This document shows positions 53,168-63,890 of a DNA stretch of 64,000 nucleotides, one piece after another. A model generated the notes under the pieces. That model was not told the DNA's origin. It saw only the letters and a list, made by a program, of their open reading frames with translations, and searched no databases. Position 1 is the first letter of the stretch. Each line of letters begins with the position of its first letter. The DNA is taken from positions 24,380,460 to 24,444,459 of the forward strand of contig OZ022500.1 in the NCBI GenBank assembly GCA_963989385.1, given 5' to 3'. The position numbers and the translations under genes are program-made. This DNA is from Ctena decussata. Taxonomy: Eukaryota > Mollusca > Bivalvia > Lucinida > Lucinidae.

Positions 53168-53408
53168 TCAGGTAGTTTACGGCCCAAATGCAAGCCAAAA
53201 ATGGCCGAAATCGCCAAAACCAGCTGAGGAGGGGTACATTTAGAGGCTCAGAAGAAGTTAAATATCATTAGAGTATAGATTATTTTAGTCAGAATTGATG
53301 GCTAAAGGTTTAAACTCATACATTACATGAACAGAAGTTAAAGAAGTGCAATTTTGAAAATTCATAAATGAGGGGGCCAAATATGGCCCAAATCATACCT
53401 GGTCCTTT

Positions 53409-55700
53409 ACATTACAACTGTCAGAGGTCCTTTGGTTATACTGAGTCCCTTGATACGTATTCTTTTACGCTTACTCTACACTATTGAAACAATGAAAATA
53501 ACTATTTTGATTTGATTGTGACATATTTCATTGGTAAGCACACCAGTAAGTGCATTTTTACTGTGTGTCCGAATTGCATGGCTAAAATAGCTATTTATGT
53601 TTCTGGAGATACCATGAATTTTCATAATGCCGGGACCAAACCTTTACTAAATGCAACATAATAATTTCGTCTACATTAATTTCGTTTCTTATTAGCATCG
53701 AAAGATATTTGATATATATTTCAGAGTTTCAAAATATAAGGCATTCTTTTTGTTGTAAAATATTGCATTTGTAAAATATTAAACTAGGCATTGACTGGTC
53801 TCTATGTGTACACAGTCTTGTACTCTACCTTTGAAAAGTAGATCGTTGTCAATAATTTCAAAAGTAGCTAAAACATACAGAAGGGGGGCATTACACTCTA
53901 CAACAATTCTGGAGTACAAAATATAGCACGTTTCATGTCATAATCTTAGTAAAGGACAATGGTCCTATTACTTGAAGGGAACCCATGCAAACCATACGTT
54001 AGACATCTACGTATATTAAACACGACACTCGGCGCCAAAGTCAATTTTGGAAACCATAAAACTGGGATAGAATCAATAAAGCAACAACCTGAACTGTTAA
54101 TAAAAGAAGCCGTATCACTCCAAAAGATACATTTTCTTTACAAGGACAGAATTCCTTCAGGTAAGACTGCGCATCCACGCAGCATAATCCTAGCACATGC
54201 TCTATGAATACCGAGTCTACGAAAGTAGAAAAGCAATCGGGCGCAAACTAATGACAATAACTAGACTCCACGAAGCACAGATTTATTTGTATTTCTGTTT
54301 GCTTTTGCACTAAGCATCATCTTTACATGACACGCTTTCTATGTTTGCTTCACAACAGATCCTTTAGTTTTAGTCAAGACAAATATGCCTATTAGAGCAA
54401 TAAAAATGGAAATGTCTATGGTGTATTGCCCTTTTAGTCCTAGGATCGTGTGATACTTTAACCCGGTCAAACAGAACCAGAACAAATTGTCATCTCTTGG
54501 GGAAAATCCAGAAGCAGTGCATCTAATACCATAAGAAGTACTGTACCTGTTTATTTGAATTATGCATATGCTTGGCAAGCTAAATGCACAATCACTCTTC
54601 ATACCTAAGTGTGAGCTGCAGAATCTGTGTGCAAAAATTTTCGACACTTGGTTGTCAATTTCCAATTATGTGTTTTAACTTTACAAAACAAAGATTCAAC
54701 GATGTAGTTAATCTTAAAAACCATGGATTTTAATTAAAGACTTAAATTTATTGCCGGTCTTAAAACACGGAATTTCTTCCCGTAGTTAAAATATTTTGGA
54801 ATTGTGGGGGCGGGGGGGGGGGGTTGATTATCTTATCAAATAGGTGTGAAACTTTAGATGAAGAGTACAAAAAAGTTAAGACCTAATAATGTGTACAAGT
54901 TGTCTGTACATTTTAAGTAACTATAATTTTCAAATTTTCACGCAAAGTAAAAAAAAAATAAATAAAGTAAATAAATATACAAGATGAAAGACAATGAGCA
55001 CACCTGAACCTGACAACCTATGTCTTCTACGAGTCATTTTGACTCGAAATTCATATGGTCCAATGTTCGGAATTTTACTCTAAATCTTATACATTTCAAA
55101 ATCTCCATAAATTAAGCAATTTGGTGCGTGCAGCAAATATTATTACAATTTGCTGATTTTGAAAACACTTCAACCAAACCTGTTTAACCTTACGGTGTAG
55201 TCTTTTAGTCAAAATATTTCCAAATTCTGGGAAGCGTTCTTGAGATCGGGTTCTTGGTGAAATATTTGTTGTTGTTTTTTTCTGAAAACATTTGGTGCCT
55301 GCAATCTTTTCATGAAAAAAATACAAACATTAAGAGGTTTGTTGGTATTCGGAACAGTTGGTTGTCCGACCACTTGTTCTTTTATCTATTTGTGACGCAC
55401 CTAATGACGTCAGTTGTTGTCCTTGATGTACAAAACGGAATAACAGAAAAAAAGAAGATATTTCACAGAAAAACGTATAATGCAACAAAATTTTTCACTC
55501 TGTTTTTGCTTAAACAAACTTCATGTTGGTAGGCTTATAATTGTAGACATTGGTTTGATATAAACATGCAGTTAAAACACAAATGACTGATAATATTTTA
55601 AACCATATGACTGGAAAAGCATTTGCAATGAAGTTAAAAATGCCAAAGTCCCTATGTGTTACAAATATCCAGCTAAGGAGTGATACTTTATATCGGAAAT
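53409..55700. other. Long stretch without recognised features
   Basis: No repeat termini noticed. Open frames at 53959-54207 (plus, ends GKTAHPRSIILAHAL) and 54339-54665 (minus, Cys-containing with one hydrophobic segment ISIFIALIGIFVL near residue 85-97) are the best of the region, but neither matches a family I know. A poly-G tract lies at 54806-54823. This is the longest repeat-poor segment in the window, so a host intron or unrecognised exon is most likely to lie here. Confidence 0.4.
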
Positions 55701-55930
55701 GAACCACGGCACGACAAAACTAACAAAGTGGCATGTGCGGCCAAGCAGTGACTTAGATCAGCCTGGGCATCTGTCGGTCTAGTCAGAGTCTATGCTCTGC
55801 GTTTGGGGCTAGCTTAGACCTTTAGCTTCCCTTTTACTAGAGCAAAGGCTGATCAAACCAGGCGGCTGCCAAGCCTTATCTGAGTCTACGCTGGGTGCAT
55901 GTTCCATTTTGTTTTGTCGTGTCGCGGCTC
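55701..55930. mobile_element. GAGCC-type palindromic MITE, copy E (diverged)
   Basis: GAACCACGGCACGACAAAAC on the left and GTCGTGTCGCGGCTC on the right. The inner arms are more diverged than in the other copies, so this is probably an older insertion. Confidence 0.8.
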
Positions 55931-56306
55931 AAATATTTAGTTTATACAGACGAGCCTATAATTTTCGATATGTGATATTTACAGCAGAATTGTTCCTCGA
56001 ACCTTACATGATATAAATATGATAAACAAGATCAAAGAGTTCAACCATTAATTTTTGAAAATTCTCCTATCAAACGTAAATAGCAAAACTATGGTAATAA
56101 GGCACACGTTTTTTTAGCCAAAGACAAATAAAGCATGTAATACTATGTGATTTGGACCTTATCATCCCAGAGTAAATATGAAGACAGTAATATTAGGGAA
56201 TAAATAGAAAATAATGATATTTTACAGGCTAATACATCATACTTTAAAAATATAAATGCGGTACATTTTTCCCCTATCTGTGTTCCCGCAAGAGTTGGTT
56301 TCATAT
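55931..56306. other. Non-coding gap
   Basis: Nothing recognised. Confidence 0.4.
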
Positions 56307-56542
56307 GAGCCGCGACACGAGAAAACCAACAAAGTGGTTGTTCGCCCAGCGCAGACTCAGATCAGCCTCCGTATCCGCTTAGTCTGAGCAGCGTCTTTTC
56401 TAAGCGCTTAAAGCGTAGCTTAGGGTCTAAGCTATATCCTTGCGGACAGCGAAGACTCCGATCAGACTGGGAGGATGCCCAGGCTGATCTGAGTCTGCGC
56501 TGGGCGCACAATCACTTTGTTGGTTTTCTCGTGTCGCGGCTC
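56307..56542. mobile_element. GAGCC-type palindromic MITE, copy F
   Basis: GAGCCGCGACACGAGAAAAC and GTTTTCTCGTGTCGCGGCTC are perfect inverted termini. ATAT flanks both ends. Confidence 0.95.
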
Positions 56543-56608
56543 ATATATTTTTCAACATATGGTCAGTGCTGTTGAATACTAAGCTTGGAAGTAGAAATAA
56601 AAATTCTT

Positions 56609-56846
56609 GAGCCGCGCCATGACAAAGCCAACAAAATGACATGTGGGCCCAGTATAGACCAAAATCAGCCTGAACATCAATCCGGGCTGAACAGAGTCTT
56701 CACTGTTTGCATGGAGCTAACTGAGACACTTAGATACCCTTATAGCGCACAGTAAAGACTCTGATCAGACTGGGCGGATTCTCAGACTGATCTGAGTCTT
56801 TGCTGGGCGCACATACCACTTTGTTGGTTTTCTCGTGTCCCGACTT
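56609..56846. mobile_element. GAGCC-type palindromic MITE, copy G
   Basis: GAGCCGCGCCATGACAAAGC on the left and TTTTCTCGTGTCCCGACTT on the right, 66 bp from copy F. The open frame 56730-56930 on the minus strand is repeat-derived. Confidence 0.85.
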
Positions 56847-57376
56847 AAATAATGATGAAGCCAACGATGAACTATTCCTTACCCAAGGGAAATTAAACGT
56901 CTTAAAATACTTCAGTATAACTTCTAACACGCTGACTCTATACTCTATTTACTAGATCCATTTGTGTGGTTAATTATCACAAGCAATCAGGTGAACTATT
57001 TATGCCGAAGTTATTCTATGATCCTGGTCGCAAGTTGTTACACGGTATTATTTTTAAGAATCAAACTTTCATACGAATTGGCATACACCAGTTACCATGT
57101 TTGTCAGATACATGTACCCCTTATAGGTTATAAATAAATACAAACTTTTTTATTATTACTGTTGAACTTGATTACACAGAAAATTCTATAAACTCAGAAG
57201 ACAAAGTGGCTTCAGAGGGGAGGTTTTTTCAATTTTAAAACTTTAATGACCTCGAACAAGGGACAGAGAATGACCTTGACCTTTGTCAACGCAATGTGTT
57301 GATATGCTCATTTAGTAAACCATAGATACAAAGTATTATCTCAAAGACTTAAATAGACTCTTGATATATTCACGTT
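56847..57376. other. Non-coding gap
   Basis: Nothing recognised. Confidence 0.4.
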
Positions 57377-58436
57377 TAAGGTGGTGATAATCGCTGATTT
57401 GGGGCAAAGTAAAAAATCTGCATAAAATGCTGAAAATATAACAGATCTTCCCCAAAATTGGCAGATGCCTTCTTTATGTTGTTTCTCACGATTCAGAATC
57501 CAAAAATGCAGGACTTGTTGAAGTTAATAAAAAGGGTTTATATAAGAAAATTTCAAAGGGTTATTTTGTGCGCAAAAATCTGAAAAAATAACCATCAATA
57601 TTAAAAATGTAATAGGATCTGAAGGTTCTTAAATACATTATGGAGATCGTCCAAGCAATTATTTTTTCATTGTTTTTTTTTCACACATTTTCAGGCTGGG
57701 CAGATAATACAATGGTCTCCTCTGAGTCCAAATATGTGCCAAAATACACAGTAGAGTCCATTTTCAAGATTGAAAAAATTTCATATACATACCTGAGTCA
57801 TGATGGTTAAAATTCTAAACATTGGGACGCTAAAAATAATTACCATAACTGTCCTAAAGTTGGAACAGTTTGGTTTTACAGTGCAGTAATGTGCCCAAAA
57901 AAATGCAAATGAGATAACAAATAGTGTAGTCCCTGATCAGACTGCTCCTGTCTGATCTGGGTTTGCACTATTTGCTCAGACCCAACTGTCCTAATATATA
58001 GAATTGTTATGGTATACTGTGAGTATAATAAAGGTATAACTGCTCAACCTGTATTTAATTAATGCATTCAGTGTACATGCACCATACATGGTCAGACATT
58101 TGAGAGAAAGTGACTGTTTTCATCTGGTCCACCTTACAAATTTGAGAAAGAGTTGGAACAAATAATTGCTAGGACGCTCTTTTTATTGCATTAAAGAAAC
58201 TTCAGAGCTAAGTATATTTTCAAGAATGAAGTTAATTTTCTATATTTCTGCGCACAAAATTACCCTTTGATTTTTCCATATAAAACTCTTTTTTTTAACA
58301 GCATGTCCCTCTATTCTGTATTCTAAACTGTACAGAACAACAAAAATAAGAAGTCAGCAAACTTTCAGGGAGGTATGTTGATTTTTTATGGTTTTATGCA
58401 GATTTTTGTATTTACCACATATCACCACCATAAGCA
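57377..58436. mobile_element. Large diverged inverted-repeat element
   Basis: Left blocks TTTAAGGTGGTGATAATCG, AAAAATCTGCATAAAATGCT and AAAGGGTTATTTTGTGCGCA recur inverted on the right (TATCACCACCATAAGC, TTTTATGCAGATTTTTG, TGCGCACAAAATTACCCTTT), giving arms of roughly 230-250 bp. The middle holds a copy of the ATTGGGACA MITE. No coding capacity. Confidence 0.7.
57812..58005. mobile_element. ATTGGGACA-ended MITE, copy 2 (nested)
   Basis: ATTCTAAACATTGGGACGCT, CAGTGCAGTAATGTGCCC, GATCAGACTGCTCC and CTGTCCTAATATATAGAAT align with 23131-23350. It lies in the loop of the inverted-repeat element at 57377-58436. Confidence 0.75.
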
Positions 58437-58439
58437 TTT

Positions 58440-59060
58440 TCCTATATAAAATCAGAATCAAAATAGAAAAAAATAGTCAATGATCCCGAACTTATACAAT
58501 CATTCATCTCCCGCCCTCGGAACCAAAGGAGAAAGAAGTATATACATGAATGGACCAAAGTTTATGAAATATAGGCACGCTAAATCAAATGAAAAGCTGT
58601 TTTCCAAAGGAGTGGTCATTCAGTTACTTTAATTGGAAATTACTGCTTCATCTGCTTTTACCTATTTTCTGTTTTAGATTACAAAACAAAACAATCACCC
58701 AAAAAAGCAAAGTCGGCAACTATACAAGTGTTAAAAGATCCCAGATAAGCGGATATAAGAGCAGGTAACTCACACTGAGGAACAACAGAGGAACTGCCCT
58801 TTAACTTGACGGTCAGTAATTGATTACATGGGGGAGCGGGGGGAGCAAGTGGGGTATTTATACTGGATCCAAACCCTCAACTGTTGCATTCGCAGTGGTT
58901 CGAAACACTATTGATTAATTACAGGAATCATAAAATCATGGATAAGACCCCTGATGAATCAAAAAACGAAGACTCGACAGAAACAATGTTTTGCGACACG
59001 GTGTCAAATAACACAACTGAAATACTGTAGCAAAAGAAATCCAACAGTTGAAACCAAAGC
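58440..59060 (-). mobile_element. Relic of the Penelope-like 3' region
   Basis: AATGATCCCGAACTTATAC at 58473 and TTGACGGTCAGTAATTGATTAC at 58806, GACTCGACAGAAACAATG at 58970 follow the order of the 3' untranslated part of the insert at 41024 (ACCAGGAACTGAAACAATC; AACGGTCAGTAATGAATTAC; GACTCAACAGATACAACG). The copy is old and lacks coding sequence. Confidence 0.5.
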
Positions 59061-59104
59061 TGACCTTGCCATAAATTAGATTATAATCAGGGTTATCATT
59101 TCTA

Positions 59105-59658
59105 TAAACGTTCAGAATCGGAATCAGAATCAGAATTGTTTACTTGTGATACGTCCAAGGACAATCATTCACCAGGACCTTGTTTACTTGTGATACGTCC
59201 AAGGACAATCATTCACCAGGACCTGTGAATCAGGGAAGCTAGTCCTTAGCCCTTATAAGAGAAGTAAACTTAGTAACTGAATCCTCTGCACCCTCAGCAG
59301 CAGAAATAAGTGAATCTTCCAGGGAATTCCAATCTCTAATAGTCTGGGGGAAGAAACTGGACTTGTGAATGTCAGTCCAAGCCAATGGGGTTTGAAATGT
59401 TAGGGAATGATGATTCCTGGTACGCCTACTTTGGGGAACAAGGTCATTTATGGATATACTGGCTGCACCCCTTAGACCTTTGTAAAACATTATAAGTCTA
59501 CTATCTTTCCTTCTCTTTTTCAGGGATTCCCACCTAAGTTTCTCCAGAATGCCAGTCATACTCCCAGTTTCATATGTGTAATTTCCCGTTACAAATCTAG
59601 CTGCCCTTTTCTGCACCTTCTCACGTCCCCGATGCTGAAAACAAATGAATAACGCCAT
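59105..59658 (-). pseudogene. Jockey/CR1-like LINE, C-terminal fragment with 3' end
   Basis: 139 open codons (59239-59658) match the conserved tail of the RT ORF of many animal LINEs: KVQKRAARFVTGNY near residue 14, LRWESLKKRRKDSRL near 41, and SFFPQTIRDWNSLEDS near 101. These are downstream of the catalytic RT domain, which is missing, so the copy is 5'-truncated. After the stop comes a 44-bp unit exactly duplicated (59137-59180, 59181-59224) and a (CAGAAT)n-like tail on the plus strand at 59111-59135, a typical microsatellite 3' end. Confidence 0.8.
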
Positions 59659-59693
59659 TAACTTTTAAGTTCTGGACAAAAAAATATTTCAAG

Positions 59694-59745
59694 GGTGTTT
59701 ACTTTATATGGGCATGGCGGCCATCTTTGTCATATGACCAACTTG
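59694..59745 (-). mobile_element. Small AGCTCACC-family body remnant
   Basis: ATATGGGCATGGCGGCCATC..TGTCATATGACCAA is the inverse of the CATGACCAACATGGCCGCCATGCCCATAT block found in that family (for example near 31743). Confidence 0.5.
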
Positions 59746-59759
59746 TCTCATCAAACTTT

Positions 59760-59920
59760 CCCAGCAGGCACATGACGTCAAAATGACGTCATACTGACGT
59801 CGATGCGACGTCATTTGCAGGCACATGACGTTGAAATGACGTCGTACTGACGTCAGTGCGACGTAATGACGTCGCATCGACGTCAGTATGACGTCATTTT
59901 GACGTCATGTGCCTGCTGGG
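59760..59920. mobile_element. 161-bp foldback element dense in TGACGTCA
   Basis: CCCAGCAGGCACATGACGTC on the left is inverted at 59901-59920. Ten GACGTC hexamers occur, most at 11-bp spacing, five of them in the full TGACGTCA octamer. The centre holds a further partial copy of the left arm (GCAGGCACATGACGTTG). A related CCCAGCAAGCAC terminus is at 17591. Confidence 0.9.
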
Positions 59921-60258
59921 TTCACTTCCTAGGCCCAAATAAAATATGGTTTCAGTCTGTGCACAAGCTACAAAGGAAAAGTCCTCAACGACTGACGTTC
60001 GGCTCTTTACCGAAATGCCTGACGTGGCATGAAAAGCCTTAATTTTCCTCCTTCTTGCGGGGTTACACAAGTTGCTATCCCACTATCCATGTTAACATTG
60101 CTTTTAACAGGGCTGAAAAGCGAAATCAGTTTGTTAAAAATGTAATATGAGTTTTATTCTATTCTTCTCTGTTCTAGCCTGCAACACCGTCAGATCCTTC
60201 GGGCACCACAGATAACTTTCTCTGGCCCTGTGCTTATCTGCTGTGGCCAAGTCTATTC

Positions 60259-61374
60259 GGTTCCGGGACGTTTCGTGCCAAAACCAGTTCGTACCGGGAC
60301 GTTTCGTCCGGGACGATTCGTCCCAATTTTTCGTCCGGGACGTTTCGTCCAACTTTTCGGGACGATTCGTCCCATGCAATGTTTTATGCCAAGAGTATAT
60401 TTTTATACATTATTTCATTGACAAATGAATTTTGGAATTGCTTGTGATATGTTTTTTATTGTATGAAAAAAAAATACATAAATTTTAATAGTGTTTTTTT
60501 TTTTTTTTTTTTTTTTTGCCACTTTCTGACTTGGCCATGCTGTATGGTGAATTTTTGACATGCTCATTGCGCTGGAATCTGTAAGGGGCTTGATAAAATG
60601 ATGTACATAAATTGCACATTAACACTGTATCTGATGCATTTTAATTGCAAAAGTTATTTTAAATGTGTTTCTTGGTATTTTTAACATGCTCTTAAATAGA
60701 ATATTTGATACTCTGGACTCGTAATTAGCCCTGGTTTAAATTACTGCATGACAGATCTTACACATTTTAATAAATTTCAGTACTATTTTAGTGCGAAATA
60801 ATTTATGATATGAAAAAATATTGTATTTCATTCTATGTTAAACATTTCTATCTTCACCATTTTAAAAAGTTTCAATACTATATAGATCTAATAATGTGAA
60901 ATGTGAATGTATGATATATATTATAATATATATTCCTTTGAACTAAATTCTAAATTTAGCCACCCACCACATCTGAGGTAATGATCAGAAAGTGATCGTC
61001 TCAGTATCGAGAGATATGTAAATTATAATGAGAAAAAATATTATACATTTTTTATTCTATTCTACATGGTCGTACAGTTATCTATAAAATATGGGTTGAA
61101 ACATCTCGGGCAAAACGTCCCGGTAAAATGATCATTCTTGGTATATAGTCGATCTGTGAAATATTAAATAAGTTTAATACCATACAAAAATGTTTGATTT
61201 ATTCAAGCTGAACAGCATAATTGTATTCTTTCGATACTGAATATAAATCGTATCATAATATTGTCAATTTAAGTGTGGGACGAAACGTCCCGGACGAAAC
61301 GTCCCAGTAAAAAATGATGTTTGGGACGAAACGTCCCGGGACGAACTGGTTTTGGCACGAACCGTCCCGTAACC
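60259..61374. mobile_element. GGGACGTTTCGTCC-module TIR element
   Basis: GGTTCCGGGACGTTTCGTGC..AAAACCAGTTCGTACCGGGACG on the left and its inverse (GACGAACTGGTTTTGGCACG..CCGTCCCGTAACC) on the right. GTCTATTC flanks both ends (60251-60258, 61375-61382), a candidate 8-bp target duplication. Each terminus contains several copies of the near-palindrome GGGACGWWWCGTCCC. A T-run lies at 60494-60518. The interior is AT-rich and non-coding. A fragment of this family is inserted at 19574-19650. Confidence 0.8.
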
Positions 61375-61399
61375 GTCTATTCCCGTACACTCCATAATT

Positions 61400-61635
61400 G
61401 AGCCGCGACGCGAGAAAACCAACAATGTGGTTGTACGCCCAGCGCAGACTCAGATCAGCCTGGGCATCCGCCCAGTCTGATCAGAGTCTTCGCTGTCCGC
61501 ATGAATGTAGCTTAGACTCTAAGCTGCCCTTTGAGCACTTTACGAAGAGTCTGATCATACTGGGTGGTTGTCCAGGCTGATCTGGGTCTACGGTGGGCAC
61601 ACAACCACATTGTTGGTTTCGTCGTGTCGCGGCTC
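61400..61635. mobile_element. GAGCC-type palindromic MITE, copy H
   Basis: GAGCCGCGACGCGAGAAAAC and GTTTCGTCGTGTCGCGGCTC bound the usual inner arms. The open frames at 61398-61580 and 61568-61786 are repeat products. Confidence 0.9.
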
Positions 61636-61947
61636 AATATTCTTCCCACCTCTTTCTGTGTCTGCCTCTACTTTTTTATTACTGTGCCATACAAACCATT
61701 TTTCTAAGCCAAAAGACTCTCAGATAGGGCAAACATCATTCGTTTCTATTCGAACTAAATGCCACATGAATAATGATAAAAACTAGAGCGAGACTGACCA
61801 ATAACATCATTATTAGTTACAATGATTCTTGTATGAGAGGCTCAGTGACCTTAAATAAATGCTCATCTCAGAAGTCCGCATTTTTCTGATTCTGTTGTCA
61901 CGGTCCGCGTTTCACAGTCAGTGAGAGTGTAAGTTTTACATTTGAAA
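61636..61947. other. Non-coding gap
   Basis: Nothing recognised. Confidence 0.4.
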
Positions 61948-62352
61948 CAGGCCCGGATCCAGACCACCGCAAACTGGTGGGGCTCTGGATATCTGATGGG
62001 GCTTGGAGGTACTAAGATGCATGTGTGGGCGTATGGGTAGGGGGTAAGGAGTGTGTGTGTGTGGGGGGGGGGGGCTTGAAAATATGACATAATTAAGGAT
62101 CAATTTGATAAGAACTTTTGATTATGTCTTTTTTGCATTGAAATATATGTTGTGACATCTCATTAGAATCGCCTCGCTGAGGCGATTCTAATGAGATATC
62201 ACAACATATATTTTAAACTAACCACATGGACAAGTTATCTCAAACTGTCATCAGATACTTATTATTATCTGAAAACCTATATATCATTCCTAAGACAGGG
62301 GCCCAGATGGCGGGGCTGAAGCCCCAAAGCCCACCCCCTGGATCCGGGGCTG
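61948..62352. mobile_element. CAGnCCnGGATC-ended MITE, second copy
   Basis: CAGGCCCGGATCCAG and CTGGATCCGGGGCTG are inverted ends. The interior is the inverse of 19558-19971 and includes the 70-bp palindrome ATATATGTTGTGA..TCACAACATATAT (62140-62212) with the core CGCCTCGCTGAGGCG, and a (GT)n(G)n tract at 62050-62073. Confidence 0.75.
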
Positions 62353-62930
62353 TGAAATATTGCTGTTACCTCTCCAACTCGGCTACATCTTTGACAGGGC
62401 GGCAGTGGCCAGTGGAGTCCATGAGAGAACTTTATATTTGGAGCCATCATCTCAAACAACTGCTCCAGTACATACAGCTTGATAGCGTATACAATTTATA
62501 TGCATCTTACGAATAAAATAATTGATATTAGACTATAACGTAAACAAAAATTGTTGCATGTGTCATGATACGTCTATAATACTGCTGGACGCGACTGAAT
62601 ACCTCAGAAGAATCTAAAACAAGTTTATTCTTGCTACAATTAATACTCTTGTCATTTCTGGAAGAAATTGAAGACGTACTGGAACGCCTTCAACAGACTG
62701 GTTTCCGAGCTTATTAAATCAAATCAATTTCAGTGCTAGATGATTGATACGCGTCGCGAAAAAGATATCCTAAAACATATGTGCACAGGAAAGACTCTAG
62801 GAAAGACTCTAAGCAGCCTGCGCAATCTGACCAGAGACTTCCCTTTTCGCATTTACAATGTACGACCGATTCTGAGGCAACAAAATTAAAAAAAGTAAAG
62901 ACTAATCAGTTTGTGCTGATGCGCAAGTTT
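62353..62930. other. Non-coding gap
   Basis: Nothing recognised. A partial GAGCC-MITE-like string (CTCTAAGCAGCCTGCGCAATCTGACCAGAGACTTC, in pieces near 62806-62842) may be a remnant. Confidence 0.35.
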
Positions 62931-63536
62931 ATTTAAGTATACTCGAAAAAAATATAAAAGGGTCAAACTTTAACCCCGCGATTTCTGGAACATTTCAAAC
63001 GTTTGGTAAAATATATCATTTCCACCTTCCATTTCATTCATTTTACAAGTTTTGTACACATGAAGTTTGAAAATATAGCCTATATTTTGACCAAGTCCAA
63101 ACTTCAATTCACACTACCCTCAAAATCAGAGTTGTTTGAAGTCCATAAGGAACAAATTCACCAAAATTTTCGATTTCGCCAATTCATTAATTTTTTGAAA
63201 AATTGCTCGCTAGTCATCAAGTTTAATCATTTTTAAAGTCAGCAAGCTATAAGAAGTTTAAAACTCATAGCAATTTTAGAAGTTATTCCCGACCAAACTG
63301 ACACACTATCAATTCTCTATGGGAATTCAAACAACTTTCATTTTAGGGGTAGTTTGACTTAAAGCTTGACCTTGGTGAAGACAAAGGCTAAAGGTTCAAG
63401 CTTCATGTGTCTAGAACTTGTAAAATGAATAAAATGGAAGGTAGAAATGATTTATTTTACCAAATGTTTGAAATGTTCCAGAAACCGCAGGGTAAAAATT
63501 TGACCCTTTAATATTTTTTTTGAGTATATTTTAGTA
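62931..63536. mobile_element. ~600-bp near-palindromic element
   Basis: GTATACTCGAAAAAAATAT, AAAGGGTCAAACTTTAACCC, TTTCTGGAACATTTCAAACG and TCATTTTACAAGTT on the left recur inverted on the right in mirror order, and the inner halves also pair (TACCCTCAAAATCAGAG / CTTTCATTTTAGGGGTA). So nearly the whole element folds on itself with moderate divergence. Confidence 0.8.
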
Positions 63537-63667
63537 GGCACAGGGCTTAAGGACCAGTTTCACGTGGCACCTTTTATATTTTTTCCACCCTGTATTCTCA
63601 TTCTTCTAGGATTCAACCGTAAATATTAGATTGGACATGGCTGAATAAGCAACGAAGACCGAGACCA

Positions 63668-63890
63668 GGGGCCGTATTCATAAGGCAACTTAAGTCGTTG
63701 CTATGCTGTTGCTAAGGGTAAATTTCTATGTTGGAGATTCCCTATAACTATGAAATTTGCTCTGGAGGAACAGTCTTACAAAGACTGTTCCTTCAGAGCA
63801 AATTTCATAGTTGTAGGGAATCTCCTTTATAGAAATTCAGCCTTAGCAACAGCATAGCAACGACTTAAGTCGTTTTATGAATACGGCCCC
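63668..63890. mobile_element. 223-bp palindrome with GGGGCCGTATTCAT ends
   Basis: GGGGCCGTATTCATAA..GCAACTTAAGTCGTTGCTATGC..TTCCCTATAACTATGAAATT and its inverse form a long hairpin centred on CAGTCTTACAAAGACTG. CAG may be a 3-bp target duplication (63666-63668 and 63890-63892), overlapping the terminal G/C. Confidence 0.85.

Larger units (their letters stand above)
50241..53408. mobile_element. 3.1-kb TIR element, copy B (with SINE insert)
   Basis: Same termini and interior as 40795-45162 (left AAAGGACCAGGTATGG, right CCTGGTCCTTT). It lacks the Penelope-like insert but has a SINE at 51512-51673. Poly-A at 51138-51160 and a poly-C/(CA)n tract at 52566-52605 differ in length from copy A. A tRNA-like A-box string (AAGTGGCTCAGCGGTAG) occurs near 52715 and 44468 in both copies. 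No transposase. Confidence 0.85.

Noticed and set aside
54339..54665. 108-codon minus-strand frame with a hydrophobic segment
   Set aside because: No signal, domain or splice-site support. A hydrophobic stretch in AT-rich DNA is expected by chance. Mentioned in the gap entry only.
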